Assembly: GCA_001799695.1 (NCBI GenBank)
Contig: MGTY01000095.1
Coordinates: 1 to 64,000, forward strand
DNA: 64,000 nucleotides
DNA from: Elusimicrobia bacterium GWA2_69_24
Lineage (GTDB): Bacteria; Elusimicrobiota; Elusimicrobia; UBA1565
Direction: 5' to 3'
Shown here one piece after another: positions 16,817-24,622 of this stretch; position 1 is the stretch's first letter, and every line of letters begins with the position of its first letter. The notes beneath the pieces are model-generated. The model searched no databases, had not been told where the DNA came from, and worked only from the letters and a program-made list of their open reading frames with translations. Made by a program: the position numbers and the translations under genes.

Positions 16817-19800
16817 ATGAAAGCCAACACGATGACCCGGGCAAAACAAGGACTGGCGGCCCTGGTCTCTTTTGCCCTCATCTTCTCGGCGCCGGCTCCC
16901 GCGATCTGGGCGAACGCGGCCGCGCAAAGCGGAGTGGTCACCACGGTCCCGGCCGGTATCGGGTCCATCGGGGTCGCGGGCGTGGCCGGAGTCAACACGG
17001 TCCAGGTCCCCCTCACCACCCTCACCCTCCCCCACCAGGACCTCCTCTCCACCCAGTTCCCGACCGTCAACCTGAAGACCACCCTGCCGGACATCCAGGC
17101 GCAGGCGGACCTGAAGGCCGTGACGGCGGTCCCGCAGACGCTGGCCGCCGCCCCCCAGGGCGTCGCGGTCGAGCGGCACCCGGTCATCGGCATCCTCAAC
17201 GCCCTGCAGAAGTCGGGCGGCGGCGACCTGATCCAGAAGTTCGGCACGGCCTCCTCGCCCGACGACATCGAAGCCATCGCCAAGGCCCTGCCCGAAGGGG
17301 CGGCCAAGGACAACCTGATCGCCTTCGCGAGGATCGCGGCGACCCAGGGCGGCGCCGGCGCGGGCGCGCAGGCTTTCGACGGCGTCGCCGAGGCCAAAAA
17401 CGTGATGCCCGTGGCCGAGGCCGCCCAGGTCCAGGGCGTATGGGGTTCGCTCTCCAAGTCCCGGCTGGTCCCCTCCTCCCTGCGCCGCTATGCCGCGCAG
17501 AAAGCGGAATCCCAACGGCAGAAGGCCGGGCTCATCGACACGGACGCGCTGAAGGTCCCGATCGAGAAGCTGCGCTGGGTACCGAACCCGACCGACCTCC
17601 CGGCCTCTACCAGGGAGATCCAGGGACGGGAGAAGGTCATCGTCGGCCAGCAGACGGCGCTGGAAGCCCTGGACTTCGGCCTCAAGATGCCGGGCCCGGG
17701 CTACAACGTCATCGTCACGGGGCCCGCGGGCTCCGGCCGGGAGACCTCGGTCACCCGCATCCTCGAGAAGATCGCCCCCACCATGGAGACGCCGGCGGAC
17801 ATGGTCTCCGGGACCAACTTCTCCGAGCCGTCCAGCCCCATCATCCTCGAGTTCGAGGCGGGCGAAGGCGCCAAGTTCCGGGCCGCGGCCGGCAAACTGA
17901 TCCAGGGTATGGCGGCGATGCTGCCCCAGGTCCTTAATTCCGGCGAGATAGCCCAGGCCCGCAAGCAGATCGAGGCCCAGGCCAAGGCCGGGATGCAGGC
18001 CAAGCAGGCCGAACTGGACGCCGAAGTGGCCAAGATCACGGTCCGCGGCGAGTTCGGCGTGAAGATCTCCATCCAGCAGACCGGCGAGGACACCATCGGC
18101 ATCGGCGCGGTCATCACGCACGACGGCAATCCGATCCAGCGGGAAGAGCTGGCCAAGATCCTCGAGGGCAAGGGCGTGACCGAGGAAGAGCTTTTCGCCG
18201 AGGTGCAGGCCGCGGCCCAGCCCTTCATGGAGCAGTACGCGCAGATGCTCCAGGAGAACCAGGGCGCCATGGGCGAGGCCCAGGAGAAGATGATGCAGCT
18301 CCAGGGCCAGGTCGTGACCAACCTGGTCAACCAGCTGGCCGCCCCCCTCATCAAGACGGCTTCGGGCAGCAAGGCCGATCCCAAGGTGATGGCCAAGTTC
18401 AAGCAGATGATGGAAGAGCGCCAGGCCGCGTGGGAGGCCGAGGTCGCGGCCACCAAGGTCGGTCCGTTCACCCTCATGATGCAGATCGGGGACAAGGGCG
18501 TGAGCCTGGGCCTCCTCCATGAGGGAGAGCCGGCCGACGCCAAGACCCTGGCCGCGCTGCAGGAGGGTGGCGTGGTGGGCAAGGACGTCTCCTGGAAAGA
18601 CATCATCGCGCAGGCCAAGACGGCGGCCGGCCCGCTGGTCCAGAAGTACCAGGAGATGATGAGCGAGATCCAGGCCGCGTACCAGGAGATCCAGAAGAAG
18701 ACCCCGGCCCTCACCCCCCGCCAGCGGGCGGCCGTGAGCTACGCCAAGGCCCTCATGACGGACCTGGTGCGCAACCACATGATCTTCGTTTCTCCCGAGG
18801 CCCGCGAGGCCGGCATCACCCCGGAGAAGCGCTACAAGATCGGCGTGGTCGTCGACAACTCGCGGACCCAGGGCGCGCCGGTGATCTTCGAGAACAACCC
18901 GACCTTCCAGAACCTCTTCGGCTCCGTGGAGGACGCCGGCGAGATCATGATGTCCCCCAACGGCATGATGGCCAAGAAGCAGAACCCGGGCGGCCCGACG
19001 CTGGTGGGCGGCTCGTACCTGAAGGCCAACGGCGGCTACCTGGTCATCAATCTCAACGACCTCGTCCGCGAGCCCAACGCCTACCCGGCGCTGATGCGGA
19101 TGGTCCGCAGCGGCCGGGCCGAGATCATCGAGGGCGGCGCGATCGGGATGGCGAACGGCGGCACCAGCTACAGCATGCCGGCGAAGGTGAAGGTAGTGCT
19201 GATCGGCTCGCCGATGATGAAGATGATGCTCAGGCACTACGACGAGGAGTTCTCGGGGGTGTTCCGCGCCAGCGCGGAGTTCGCCAGCTCCATGAAGATA
19301 GCGGCGGACAGCGTCGCCGGCTACCTGAGCTTCATGCGCAACATCATCACCCGCTCCACGGGCCTCATCATGGAGATGACCCGGGACGGGATCGCGGAGA
19401 TCCTCGAGTTCGGCTCCACCCTCTCGGGCTCCAACGAGCGCCTGAGCACCCAGTTCGGCTCCGTCGCCTCGCTGATGCGGGAAGCCTCCTTCTACGCGAA
19501 GGAAGCCGGCCGCGACGAGGTGGGCGGGGCCGACGTGCAGAAGGCGATCGCGCAGCGCCTCAACCGCGAGGGCGGCTCGGCGCGGCGCATGCAGGAGCTC
19601 TACACCTCGGGCACCTTCAAGATCGACACCCAGGGCTACAAGGTCGGCCAGATCAACGGCCTGGCGGTCATCGGCGACGAGTTCGGCATCCCGGCGCGCA
19701 TCACGGCGCAGGCGTCGGCCGGGTCCGCGGGCGGCCTGGTCATCTCGGCCGACAAGGTCGCGGGGACGACGGGCGCGTCCTTCAACAAGGCCCTGGCGGT

Positions 19801-20278
19801 CCTGGAAGGGTTCTTCGAGGGGCTCTTCGGGCAGCAGCGGCCCATCAACGCCCGGGTGCGGATATCCTTCGAGCAGAACTACGGCGGCATCGACGGGGAC
19901 TCGGCCACCCAGACGCAGATCTACGCGTCGCTGTCGGCTCTGTCCAACGTGCCGCTGAACCAGGGCATCGCGATCACCGGCTCGGCCGACCAGTTCGGCA
20001 ACGTGCAGGCGATCGGCGGGGTCAACCACAAGATCGGCGGCTACTTCGACGTGGCCAAGGTGAAGGGCCTGGACGGCACCCAGGGCGTCATCATCCCCAA
20101 GGCCAACATCACCGAACTCATGCTCCGGCCCGATATCGTCGAGGCGATCAAGGCGGGGAAGTTCCACATCTGGGCCGTGGAGCACGTCAGCCAGGGCGTC
20201 GAGATCCTGACCCAGCAGCCCTACTCCGAGGTCGTCCGCCAGGCGGCGGCCCGGATGGGGAAGATGGGCGCCAAATAG
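16817..20278 (+). CDS. LonB-like (AAA_32/Lon_C) protease with signal peptide and degenerate Walker A
   Basis: An 1,153-residue protein. The start is set at ATG 16817 because AGGAG lies 8 bases upstream. The N-terminus is a signal peptide (LAALVSFALIFSAPAPAIWA), then a Val/Pro/Ala-rich linker to about 230. The AAA_32-type region begins IQGREKVIVGQQTALEAL. Its Walker A reads GPAGSGRET, with Arg308 where Lys is expected. The Walker B-like strand is GGYLVINLNDL. A helical insert rich in Met/Gln/Ala spans about 350-650. The Lon-type protease domain is intact, with Ser1029 in GGIDGDSAT and Lys1072 in GGVNHKIGGYFD. The family is the archaeal/bacterial LonB-like peptidases, normally cytoplasmic. Loss of the Walker lysine plus an export signal suggests an ATP-independent exported protease (inference). 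Confidence 0.88.
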   Translation: MKANTMTRAKQGLAALVSFALIFSAPAPAIWANAAAQSGVVTTVPAGIGSIGVAGVAGVNTVQVPLTTLTLPHQDLLSTQFPTVNLKTTLPDIQAQADLKAVTAVPQTLAAAPQGVAVERHPVIGILNALQKSGGGDLIQKFGTASSPDDIEAIAKALPEGAAKDNLIAFARIAATQGGAGAGAQAFDGVAEAKNVMPVAEAAQVQGVWGSLSKSRLVPSSLRRYAAQKAESQRQKAGLIDTDALKVPIEKLRWVPNPTDLPASTREIQGREKVIVGQQTALEALDFGLKMPGPGYNVIVTGPAGSGRETSVTRILEKIAPTMETPADMVSGTNFSEPSSPIILEFEAGEGAKFRAAAGKLIQGMAAMLPQVLNSGEIAQARKQIEAQAKAGMQAKQAELDAEVAKITVRGEFGVKISIQQTGEDTIGIGAVITHDGNPIQREELAKILEGKGVTEEELFAEVQAAAQPFMEQYAQMLQENQGAMGEAQEKMMQLQGQVVTNLVNQLAAPLIKTASGSKADPKVMAKFKQMMEERQAAWEAEVAATKVGPFTLMMQIGDKGVSLGLLHEGEPADAKTLAALQEGGVVGKDVSWKDIIAQAKTAAGPLVQKYQEMMSEIQAAYQEIQKKTPALTPRQRAAVSYAKALMTDLVRNHMIFVSPEAREAGITPEKRYKIGVVVDNSRTQGAPVIFENNPTFQNLFGSVEDAGEIMMSPNGMMAKKQNPGGPTLVGGSYLKANGGYLVINLNDLVREPNAYPALMRMVRSGRAEIIEGGAIGMANGGTSYSMPAKVKVVLIGSPMMKMMLRHYDEEFSGVFRASAEFASSMKIAADSVAGYLSFMRNIITRSTGLIMEMTRDGIAEILEFGSTLSGSNERLSTQFGSVASLMREASFYAKEAGRDEVGGADVQKAIAQRLNREGGSARRMQELYTSGTFKIDTQGYKVGQINGLAVIGDEFGIPARITAQASAGSAGGLVISADKVAGTTGASFNKALAVLEGFFEGLFGQQRPINARVRISFEQNYGGIDGDSATQTQIYASLSALSNVPLNQGIAITGSADQFGNVQAIGGVNHKIGGYFDVAKVKGLDGTQGVIIPKANITELMLRPDIVEAIKAGKFHIWAVEHVSQGVEILTQQPYSEVVRQAAARMGKMGAK

Positions 20279-20303
20279 GACTTCAGGCCGCGAGGCATCG
20301 ACT

Positions 20304-20360
20304 CCGTCATCCCGGCGAAAGCCGGAGATGTTCCGTCATCCCGGCGAAAGCCGGGATCCA
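20304..20360. repeat. Two REP-like palindromes
   Basis: CCGTCATCCCGGCGAAAGCCGG at 20304 and again at 20333, followed by a decayed third unit to about 20420. They fill the convergent gap between the LonB-like gene and the zinc-ribbon gene and could act as a bidirectional stabilising hairpin. Confidence 0.8.
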
Positions 20361-20492
20361 GCAGTTGCTGTTAGACCGTAAACCTGGACCCCGGGTGACT
20401 CCCGAGGTGACGACTCACGGATCCTTCCTCAGACGTTCAGGGGCACGGGCCTGCCCATCGGCCGCGGAGAACTCCACCGGAGGAACATGCCG

Positions 20493-21470
20493 TTATCCCG
20501 CGGCGGGCTGGAGGGAGTCGCAGACTATCCCGCCGGTGGCCACGCGGATGTCGGCCTTCCAGCGGGACCCCGGGGTGAACGGCGTCCACTTGGCGGCTTC
20601 TTTGAATTCGCAGCGCAGCGCCTGGTCGGACCCGGTGAAGGCCGCCCCGTAGGCTTCTTCCCGGGAGCCCTCCCGCTCGCAGCCCAGGCAGTCCCCGGTG
20701 CGCAGGGAGGGCTCGGGCCAGAACGGCTCCGGACTGCGACCGAGACCCCGGGAAGTCTCCGTACGGGTCTGGACCCAGCCCCTGACCCTGTAGCGGCACC
20801 ACTGGTCGTAGACCGGTTCTTCCCGGTACTTCGTGGTGCAGACCTCTTCCTCGGAATAGGAGCCGTCCCCCAGGTCCTTCTTGCGGGTGGAGCAGGATTC
20901 GCCGTCAGGGACACGGTTGCGGGAACGCTCCTTGCGGCTGCGGGAGACCTCGAAGGCTCCGCCCGGCATCGCGTCGCACCAGGAATCCTTGTCCAGGATG
21001 GCCGACTTCTCAACGCGGATCTCGCGCTTCCAATCCTGCCCGCTCACGGTCAGGACGGCGCTCTTGGTCCAGAACGTCGCGACCAGCCCCCCCACCAAGG
21101 CGACGGCAGCAACGGCAGCCGCCGCCCACAGCCCGGGATGCCGCTTCCTGCCGACAGACGCCACGGGAGCGGCGGCCGGGGCCGGGACCGCGGAGACGGT
21201 CTTCACCGGCGCGGCTCCGTCCAGGGGCGCGCCGCATTGCCCGCAGCATTTAGCCGCCGCGGCGGACGGCGACGCGCAGTGCGGGCACTTCCGGTCCGCC
21301 CCGACGAAAGGGTGGTCCTCCACCGCGATCTTCTCGTCCTCGGGCGGAAAGTAGCGCTTCTCCGCGTTCTGCGGGGCGCCGCAGGAGGGGCAGTGCCGGT
21401 GCGTGAGTCCGAGGAGTTTCTTCACGCCGCAGTATTCGCAGTCCCAAAGCATCTCGTAGCGTTTGGCCAT
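20493..21470 (-). CDS. Zinc-ribbon membrane protein, unknown function
   Basis: A 325-residue protein. Two zinc-ribbon-like motifs occupy the first 85 residues (WDCEYCGVKK...HCPSCGAPQ and RKCPHCASP...CCGQCGAPL), then a Pro/Ala linker, one membrane span (PGLWAAAAVAAVALVGGLVATFW) and a Cys/Trp-rich extracytoplasmic domain (YDQWCRYRVRGW, TGDCLGCEREG, ALRCEFKEA). Function unknown. The start is put at the internal ATG 21470, because a TAGAAT box ends 7 bases before it and neither ATG has a ribosome binding site; the track's ATG 21479 would fall inside that box. Confidence 0.7.
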   Translation of the reverse strand: MAKRYEMLWDCEYCGVKKLLGLTHRHCPSCGAPQNAEKRYFPPEDEKIAVEDHPFVGADRKCPHCASPSAAAAKCCGQCGAPLDGAAPVKTVSAVPAPAAAPVASVGRKRHPGLWAAAAVAAVALVGGLVATFWTKSAVLTVSGQDWKREIRVEKSAILDKDSWCDAMPGGAFEVSRSRKERSRNRVPDGESCSTRKKDLGDGSYSEEEVCTTKYREEPVYDQWCRYRVRGWVQTRTETSRGLGRSPEPFWPEPSLRTGDCLGCEREGSREEAYGAAFTGSDQALRCEFKEAAKWTPFTPGSRWKADIRVATGGIVCDSLQPAAG

Positions 21471-21477
21471 GGGAGGC

Positions 21478-21483
21478 ATTCTA
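21478..21483 (-). promoter_or_regulatory. Putative -10 box (leaderless zinc-ribbon gene)
   Basis: Minus-strand TAGAAT, 7 bases before ATG 21470. No Shine-Dalgarno sequence is nearby. Confidence 0.4.
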
Positions 21484-21559
21484 ACAACTTAGCGGGGAGC
21501 CTTTGGAAACATGAGGTCTTTTCTGCTAAAATCACCTGCCGTCCTCTGGACGGCACCAT

Positions 21560-21631
21560 TCCGGCGTAGCTCAATGGTGGAGCATCCCGCTGTTAACGGG
21601 AGGGTTACTGGTTCGAGTCCAGTCGCCGGAG
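21560..21631 (+). tRNA. tRNA-Asn (GTT), island integration site
   Basis: Complete cloverleaf: acceptor TCCGGCG/CGCCGGA, anticodon stem TCCCG/CGGGA around CTGTTAA (anticodon GTT), T arm ACTGG-TTCGAGT-CCAGT. The discriminator is G and CCA is not encoded. Its last 15 bases plus three downstream are repeated exactly at 26816-26833, which marks it as an integration target. Confidence 0.95.
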
Positions 21632-21634
21632 CTT
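21617..21634 (+). other. attL-like tRNA-Asn 3' end
   Basis: GTCCAGTCGCCGGAGCTT covers the 3' end of tRNA-Asn and is repeated exactly at 26816-26833, 5.2 kb downstream. Direct duplication of a tRNA 3' end is the standard footprint of a tRNA-targeting integrase. No integrase gene remains between the copies. Confidence 0.7.
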
Positions 21635-21656
21635 ATTAGACGCTCGACGAACCACG

Positions 21657-21696
21657 CCGCTGCCCAGGGACAAACGCCCTTGGGCAGCGGCTTTTT
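21657..21696 (+). terminator. Rho-independent terminator after tRNA-Asn
   Basis: The stem CCGCTGCCCAGGG pairs with CCCTTGGGCAGCGG (one bulge), followed by CTTTTT. It is well formed and close to the tRNA end. Confidence 0.85.
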
Positions 21697-21702
21697 GCGG
21701 CC

Positions 21703-21731
21703 TTGACATCTCCGAGTTCTCCTGTTAGCCT
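21703..21731 (+). promoter_or_regulatory. Promoter of the island operon
   Basis: TTGACA (21703-21708), a 17-base spacer and TAGCCT (21726-21731). Transcription should begin near 21738, which lies past the ORF-track ATG at 21735, so translation must start further downstream. Confidence 0.65.
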
Positions 21732-21785
21732 TCAATGAGCATCGGTTTCTGCTCTTGCTGTTCGTTGAAGTCACACGCCGAGGGG

Positions 21786-23009
21786 GTGAGTTTGAGCACG
21801 CAGCCGTTTCGTCCTGCTTTTCTTCCCATCCCTCAGCGTCTGGGTCGACGAATCGCAATCGTCTTCCTGCCCCTCCTCTCCGCATTTCCTCTCAGCGCGC
21901 AGGAATCAACTTCGAAACTTGAGAAGTCGCCAACAGCCGGACTCCTCGCGACGTATCCGAAGCGTGTTCCGAAGTACATAGGCGACCGCGTCATGACCGT
22001 CTTCGAGCACCCCAGGCAAGATGGACCAGTGCACCGAGCGGTCGCCGCTGCCATGCGTCACGACGCTCTTGCCTTGGAATTGATGACCACGGATGCGGCG
22101 ATTCTCCACGGCCCCACATTCAGCGCGGTGCTTCAGAGAAGGGAGAGAATTCTGGCTACGGTCGACCAGTTGCTCGCCATCCCGGAGAAAGACATCGATA
22201 TCTGGAGCGTGGCCATGACTCTCGCTCAAGACGCCTACCCCGACTTGGACAAAACCAAGCTGAACCGCGAATTCGAGAGCTTCGTTTCAAGAGCCGGAGC
22301 CTTGGCGAAGGCCCGTGACGATCCCGACTTCCATGTCCGAGCGCTGAACACGTTCATCTACAAAAAGTGGGGGATAGCGTACGACACCTCGGACTACATG
22401 GGCAGGAAGCTCATCAATCGATATCCGCATGGCGTCCTTACGACAAGGAAGGGCTCGTGCGCCAACCTCGCGACGTTCTATATCTCCGTCGCCCAGCGCC
22501 TCGGTTTCCCGGTCTACGCCGTCGCCGCTCCCCAGCACTATTTCGCGCGCTACGTCGACCCCCGTCTTTTTTTCCAGAACATAGAGCCTACCGGCCGCGG
22601 GGGATACAGCCCCGACGCCCAGTACGTCCGGGACATGGAGATATCGCCCCTGGCGATCGAGAAGGGAACCTTCTTGCGCACCATGACGCATCAGGAACTG
22701 GTCGCCGACATGATCGCCGATCACGCAGGACATTACGCAGTGGAGTTGAAGGACTACCCGACCGCCATCGCCATCCTCGACCGGGCCCTCGCACGAGATC
22801 CGAGGGCGGCTGATTACTGGTATTTCATGGGCCAGATTTACAAGTTCTGGGGCTTTCAGGAAGTGATGCGCGAGGTCCGGGAAATCAAGTTCACGCGTGC
22901 TTTCGTCTTCATGCAGAAGGCCTTGCGGATGGGCAAGGGCAAGCCGCTGGAAGAGGGCTACTGGAAAGAGTTGCAGAAGAAGCCGGCCAAGCGAGGTCCT
23001 GGGGTATGA
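21786..23009 (+). CDS. Exported transglutaminase-like / TPR protein
   Basis: About 407 residues. The start is put at GTG 21786 (or TTG 21792, behind GAGGGGG), because the promoter's expected transcription start lies after the track's ATG 21735. A signal peptide ends near FPLSAQ. The central part is a transglutaminase-like (Transglut_core2/SirB1-type) domain, with the candidate nucleophile Cys in RKGSCANLATFYISVAQRLG and the candidate His in APQHYFARY; the Asp is less obvious. C-terminal TPR: DYPTAIAILDRALARDPRAADYW. Such proteins act as cysteine peptidases or scaffolds. It is the first gene of an island operon, and its stop overlaps the RHS-core gene (ATGA). Codon and base composition are less GC-rich than the chromosome outside the island. 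Confidence 0.75.
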   Translation: MSLSTQPFRPAFLPIPQRLGRRIAIVFLPLLSAFPLSAQESTSKLEKSPTAGLLATYPKRVPKYIGDRVMTVFEHPRQDGPVHRAVAAAMRHDALALELMTTDAAILHGPTFSAVLQRRERILATVDQLLAIPEKDIDIWSVAMTLAQDAYPDLDKTKLNREFESFVSRAGALAKARDDPDFHVRALNTFIYKKWGIAYDTSDYMGRKLINRYPHGVLTTRKGSCANLATFYISVAQRLGFPVYAVAAPQHYFARYVDPRLFFQNIEPTGRGGYSPDAQYVRDMEISPLAIEKGTFLRTMTHQELVADMIADHAGHYAVELKDYPTAIAILDRALARDPRAADYWYFMGQIYKFWGFQEVMREVREIKFTRAFVFMQKALRMGKGKPLEEGYWKELQKKPAKRGPGV

Positions 23010-23596
23010 AAAGCAAATTCTGCGCCTTGATGATGTTGTCGGTCTTGGTTTCGGCACCCGCGGCCTTCGCAAGGTACTACGAACCGCAAACTGCACGGTT
23101 TTTGCAAGAGGATCCTATTGGTTTCTCTGGTGGAGACACGAATTTGTACGCATATGTGCGAAATAATCCCATCAATCGAACGGACTCTTTTGGCTTGTTG
23201 CCGATGGACTCTCCTGGCTGGGACAGGTATTCCGAGGCAATGCGGCAAGCATACCCCAACAGCTGCTTGTCTAGATGCGTCGATGAACACATCCTTGGGA
23301 TCAGCGTGGCAGGTGCAACGGGGATAGGTGCCATTCCCATCAAGAAACCATTTGCTTGGCGAGGGGCTCAGGAATCGACCAACCTCATGCGCGTTTTGCT
23401 GACTATGCCCGCAGGAGACGTTCCGCTCGGCTGCAAGGTCCCTGTACTGAGATCCAGCTATCTGTTTGGTGCCGTCGGGCGGATGAATTCACTTCTTTTC
23501 TACGCGAGCACAGGCTACGAAGTGGGCACCGTCGGGATGTGCACTCAAGCGTGTGCGCGCGGGGACATCCTGTCCCCCTACCATCCCCGACAATGA
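23006..23596 (+). CDS. Signal-peptide protein with RHS-core stub and variable C-terminus
   Basis: A 196-residue protein. The signal peptide (FCALMMLSVLVSAPAAFA) is directly followed by the RHS repeat-associated core hallmark, RYYEPQTARFLQEDPIGF then LYAYVRNNPINRTDSFGL. About 130 unique residues come after it (C-terminal half Gly/Leu-rich, with Cys at several positions). Full RHS proteins are thousands of residues long and carry a toxin after this exact core. Here only the last core repeat and the variable tip are kept, with their own export signal. It overlaps the genes on both sides by 4 bases. It is AT-richer than the host. The tip has no family I recognise; toxin function is inference from position. 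Confidence 0.75.
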   Translation: MKSKFCALMMLSVLVSAPAAFARYYEPQTARFLQEDPIGFSGGDTNLYAYVRNNPINRTDSFGLLPMDSPGWDRYSEAMRQAYPNSCLSRCVDEHILGISVAGATGIGAIPIKKPFAWRGAQESTNLMRVLLTMPAGDVPLGCKVPVLRSSYLFGAVGRMNSLLFYASTGYEVGTVGMCTQACARGDILSPYHPRQ

Positions 23597-23904
23597 CAAA
23601 CGAATTGAGAACCGAGATTGAAAACGCCATCTACGATGGCCTCGCTGAAATCTGGTGTATTACTAGAGAACACGCGAGACAGCGATTTTCACTGGATTAC
23701 CACCCCACACTGGATAAGGATGTGGACCCTGACGACATAGACATGGTCCTCATACCCGATTTGCATAAAAAATTCCGCATTGAGATTCCAGCCGTTGAGT
23801 GGAGCCGTACGGGGACAATTGGCGAAGCAGTCGAATTGATTGGCCGCTACGTAACGGAGGCTCAAAATCAAGGGGGAAAGACTCGAAACGAAAAGGAGCC
23901 GTAG
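23593..23904 (+). CDS. Acyl-carrier-protein-like small protein lacking the carrier serine (possible immunity protein)
   Basis: A 103-residue protein whose start overlaps the RHS-stub stop (ATGA). Its pattern is ACP/DUF1493-like: N-terminal helix LRTEIENAIYDGLAEIW, then DVDPDDIDMVLIPDLHKKFRIEIP and a final helix GTIGEAVELIGRYV. In acyl carrier proteins the DSL motif carries phosphopantetheine; here that position is DDID, with no serine, so it cannot be a normal carrier. Small, acidic, cytoplasmic proteins encoded directly after RHS tips are usually cognate immunity proteins; that role here is inferred. The ORF-track start (23356) runs back through the RHS gene in another frame and is rejected. 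Confidence 0.65.
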   Translation: MTNELRTEIENAIYDGLAEIWCITREHARQRFSLDYHPTLDKDVDPDDIDMVLIPDLHKKFRIEIPAVEWSRTGTIGEAVELIGRYVTEAQNQGGKTRNEKEP

Positions 23905-23970
23905 CCCTGCCATGCGGATGCTGGTGCATGTTGCCGGGACGTTCGAGCACCTCCCCCAATATCACCGATT

Positions 23971-24536
23971 TCATCCATCCGTCACGGCCAGGATTGCGGG
24001 GGCCGATTCGCTGGCCTGGAAGGCCGGAACCTTGGCGTTATAGACCCCGCCGCTACCGGCCATGGCGACCAGTCGCTCAAACTCCTGGATTTGGGACTCC
24101 CAGTCGGGCTTCCCGACCAGACGCCTCAGCCGGTTCTCAGCGATGGGCATGCGGCCCTTGGTGGGCGGCATGGCCATGATGTACTTCTGGATCTCCGGGG
24201 CCAACCGCAGGAGGTTCATGATCTGGGTGACCCGGACCCGGCTCCGGCCGAACTCCCGGGCCAGGGCCGCCTGGGTGAGTTTTTGGGCTCGGCCTCCAGC
24301 CGGGCCTTCCACTTATAGGCCAGCTTCAGGTGGGCCTGGATCAGGGGCGGCTTTGCGCCGTTGCGCCGCCGGAGCGCTTCGGCCTCGGATGTAAACAGAA
24401 GGCGTTTCATGCCTTTTCGGGCCGTGACCACCGTGAATTCGGACTCATCGGTAAGCCACCAGGGTTCACCCTCCTGGATATCGCCCGGAGAATCCGCCCT
24501 TATTTTCTCCGGGCTGGTTTGTAGAGCATCAAGCAA
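23971..24536 (-). pseudogene. Frameshifted HTH/ParB-like DNA-binding protein
   Basis: Two overlapping minus-strand frames make one protein. Frame A (TTG start at 24536) reads through ...GAKPPLIQAHLKLAYKWKARLEAEPK. Frame B continues LTQAALAREFGRSRVRVTQIMNLLRLAPEIQ, a helix-turn-helix like those of ParB-type or recombinase-associated small proteins. The switch lies near 24280, where one or two bases have been gained or lost. Its first codon is at the edge of the middle att-like repeat, so it was probably the att-proximal gene of an integrated element. Confidence 0.6.
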
Positions 24537-24583
24537 CCGGAGCTTCTTGACGCAGAAAGCCCCAGCCTTCGCGCTGGGGCTTT
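24537..24583 (+). repeat. Middle att-like 47-bp repeat with terminator
   Basis: Identical over 47 bp to 26825-26871. It begins with the last bases of tRNA-Asn (CCGGAG, then CTTCTTGACGCAG) and ends in a strong hairpin terminator (AAAGCCCCAGC with GCTGGGGCTTT). It divides the island into two segments. Confidence 0.8.
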
Positions 24584-24584
24584 T
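24556..24584 (+). terminator. Hairpin terminator, middle copy
   Basis: An 11-bp stem AAAGCCCCAGC/GCTGGGGCTTT with a 6-base loop and TTTT. Confidence 0.85.
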
Positions 24585-24622
24585 GCATGACGTGCCCAGA
24601 ATGGCAAAGTTCCTGGACTCTT

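Noticed and set aside
16811-20185. 1,124-codon ORF antisense to the LonB-like gene
   Set aside because: A shadow frame of the real gene, rich in His/Leu/Arg/Gly and without recognisable motifs; the plus-strand frame has a signal peptide and protease motifs.
20388-20492. Possible small RNA or gene after the LonB-like gene
   Set aside because: The sequence is mostly decayed REP-like units and the end of the convergent zinc-ribbon gene; nothing more can be supported.
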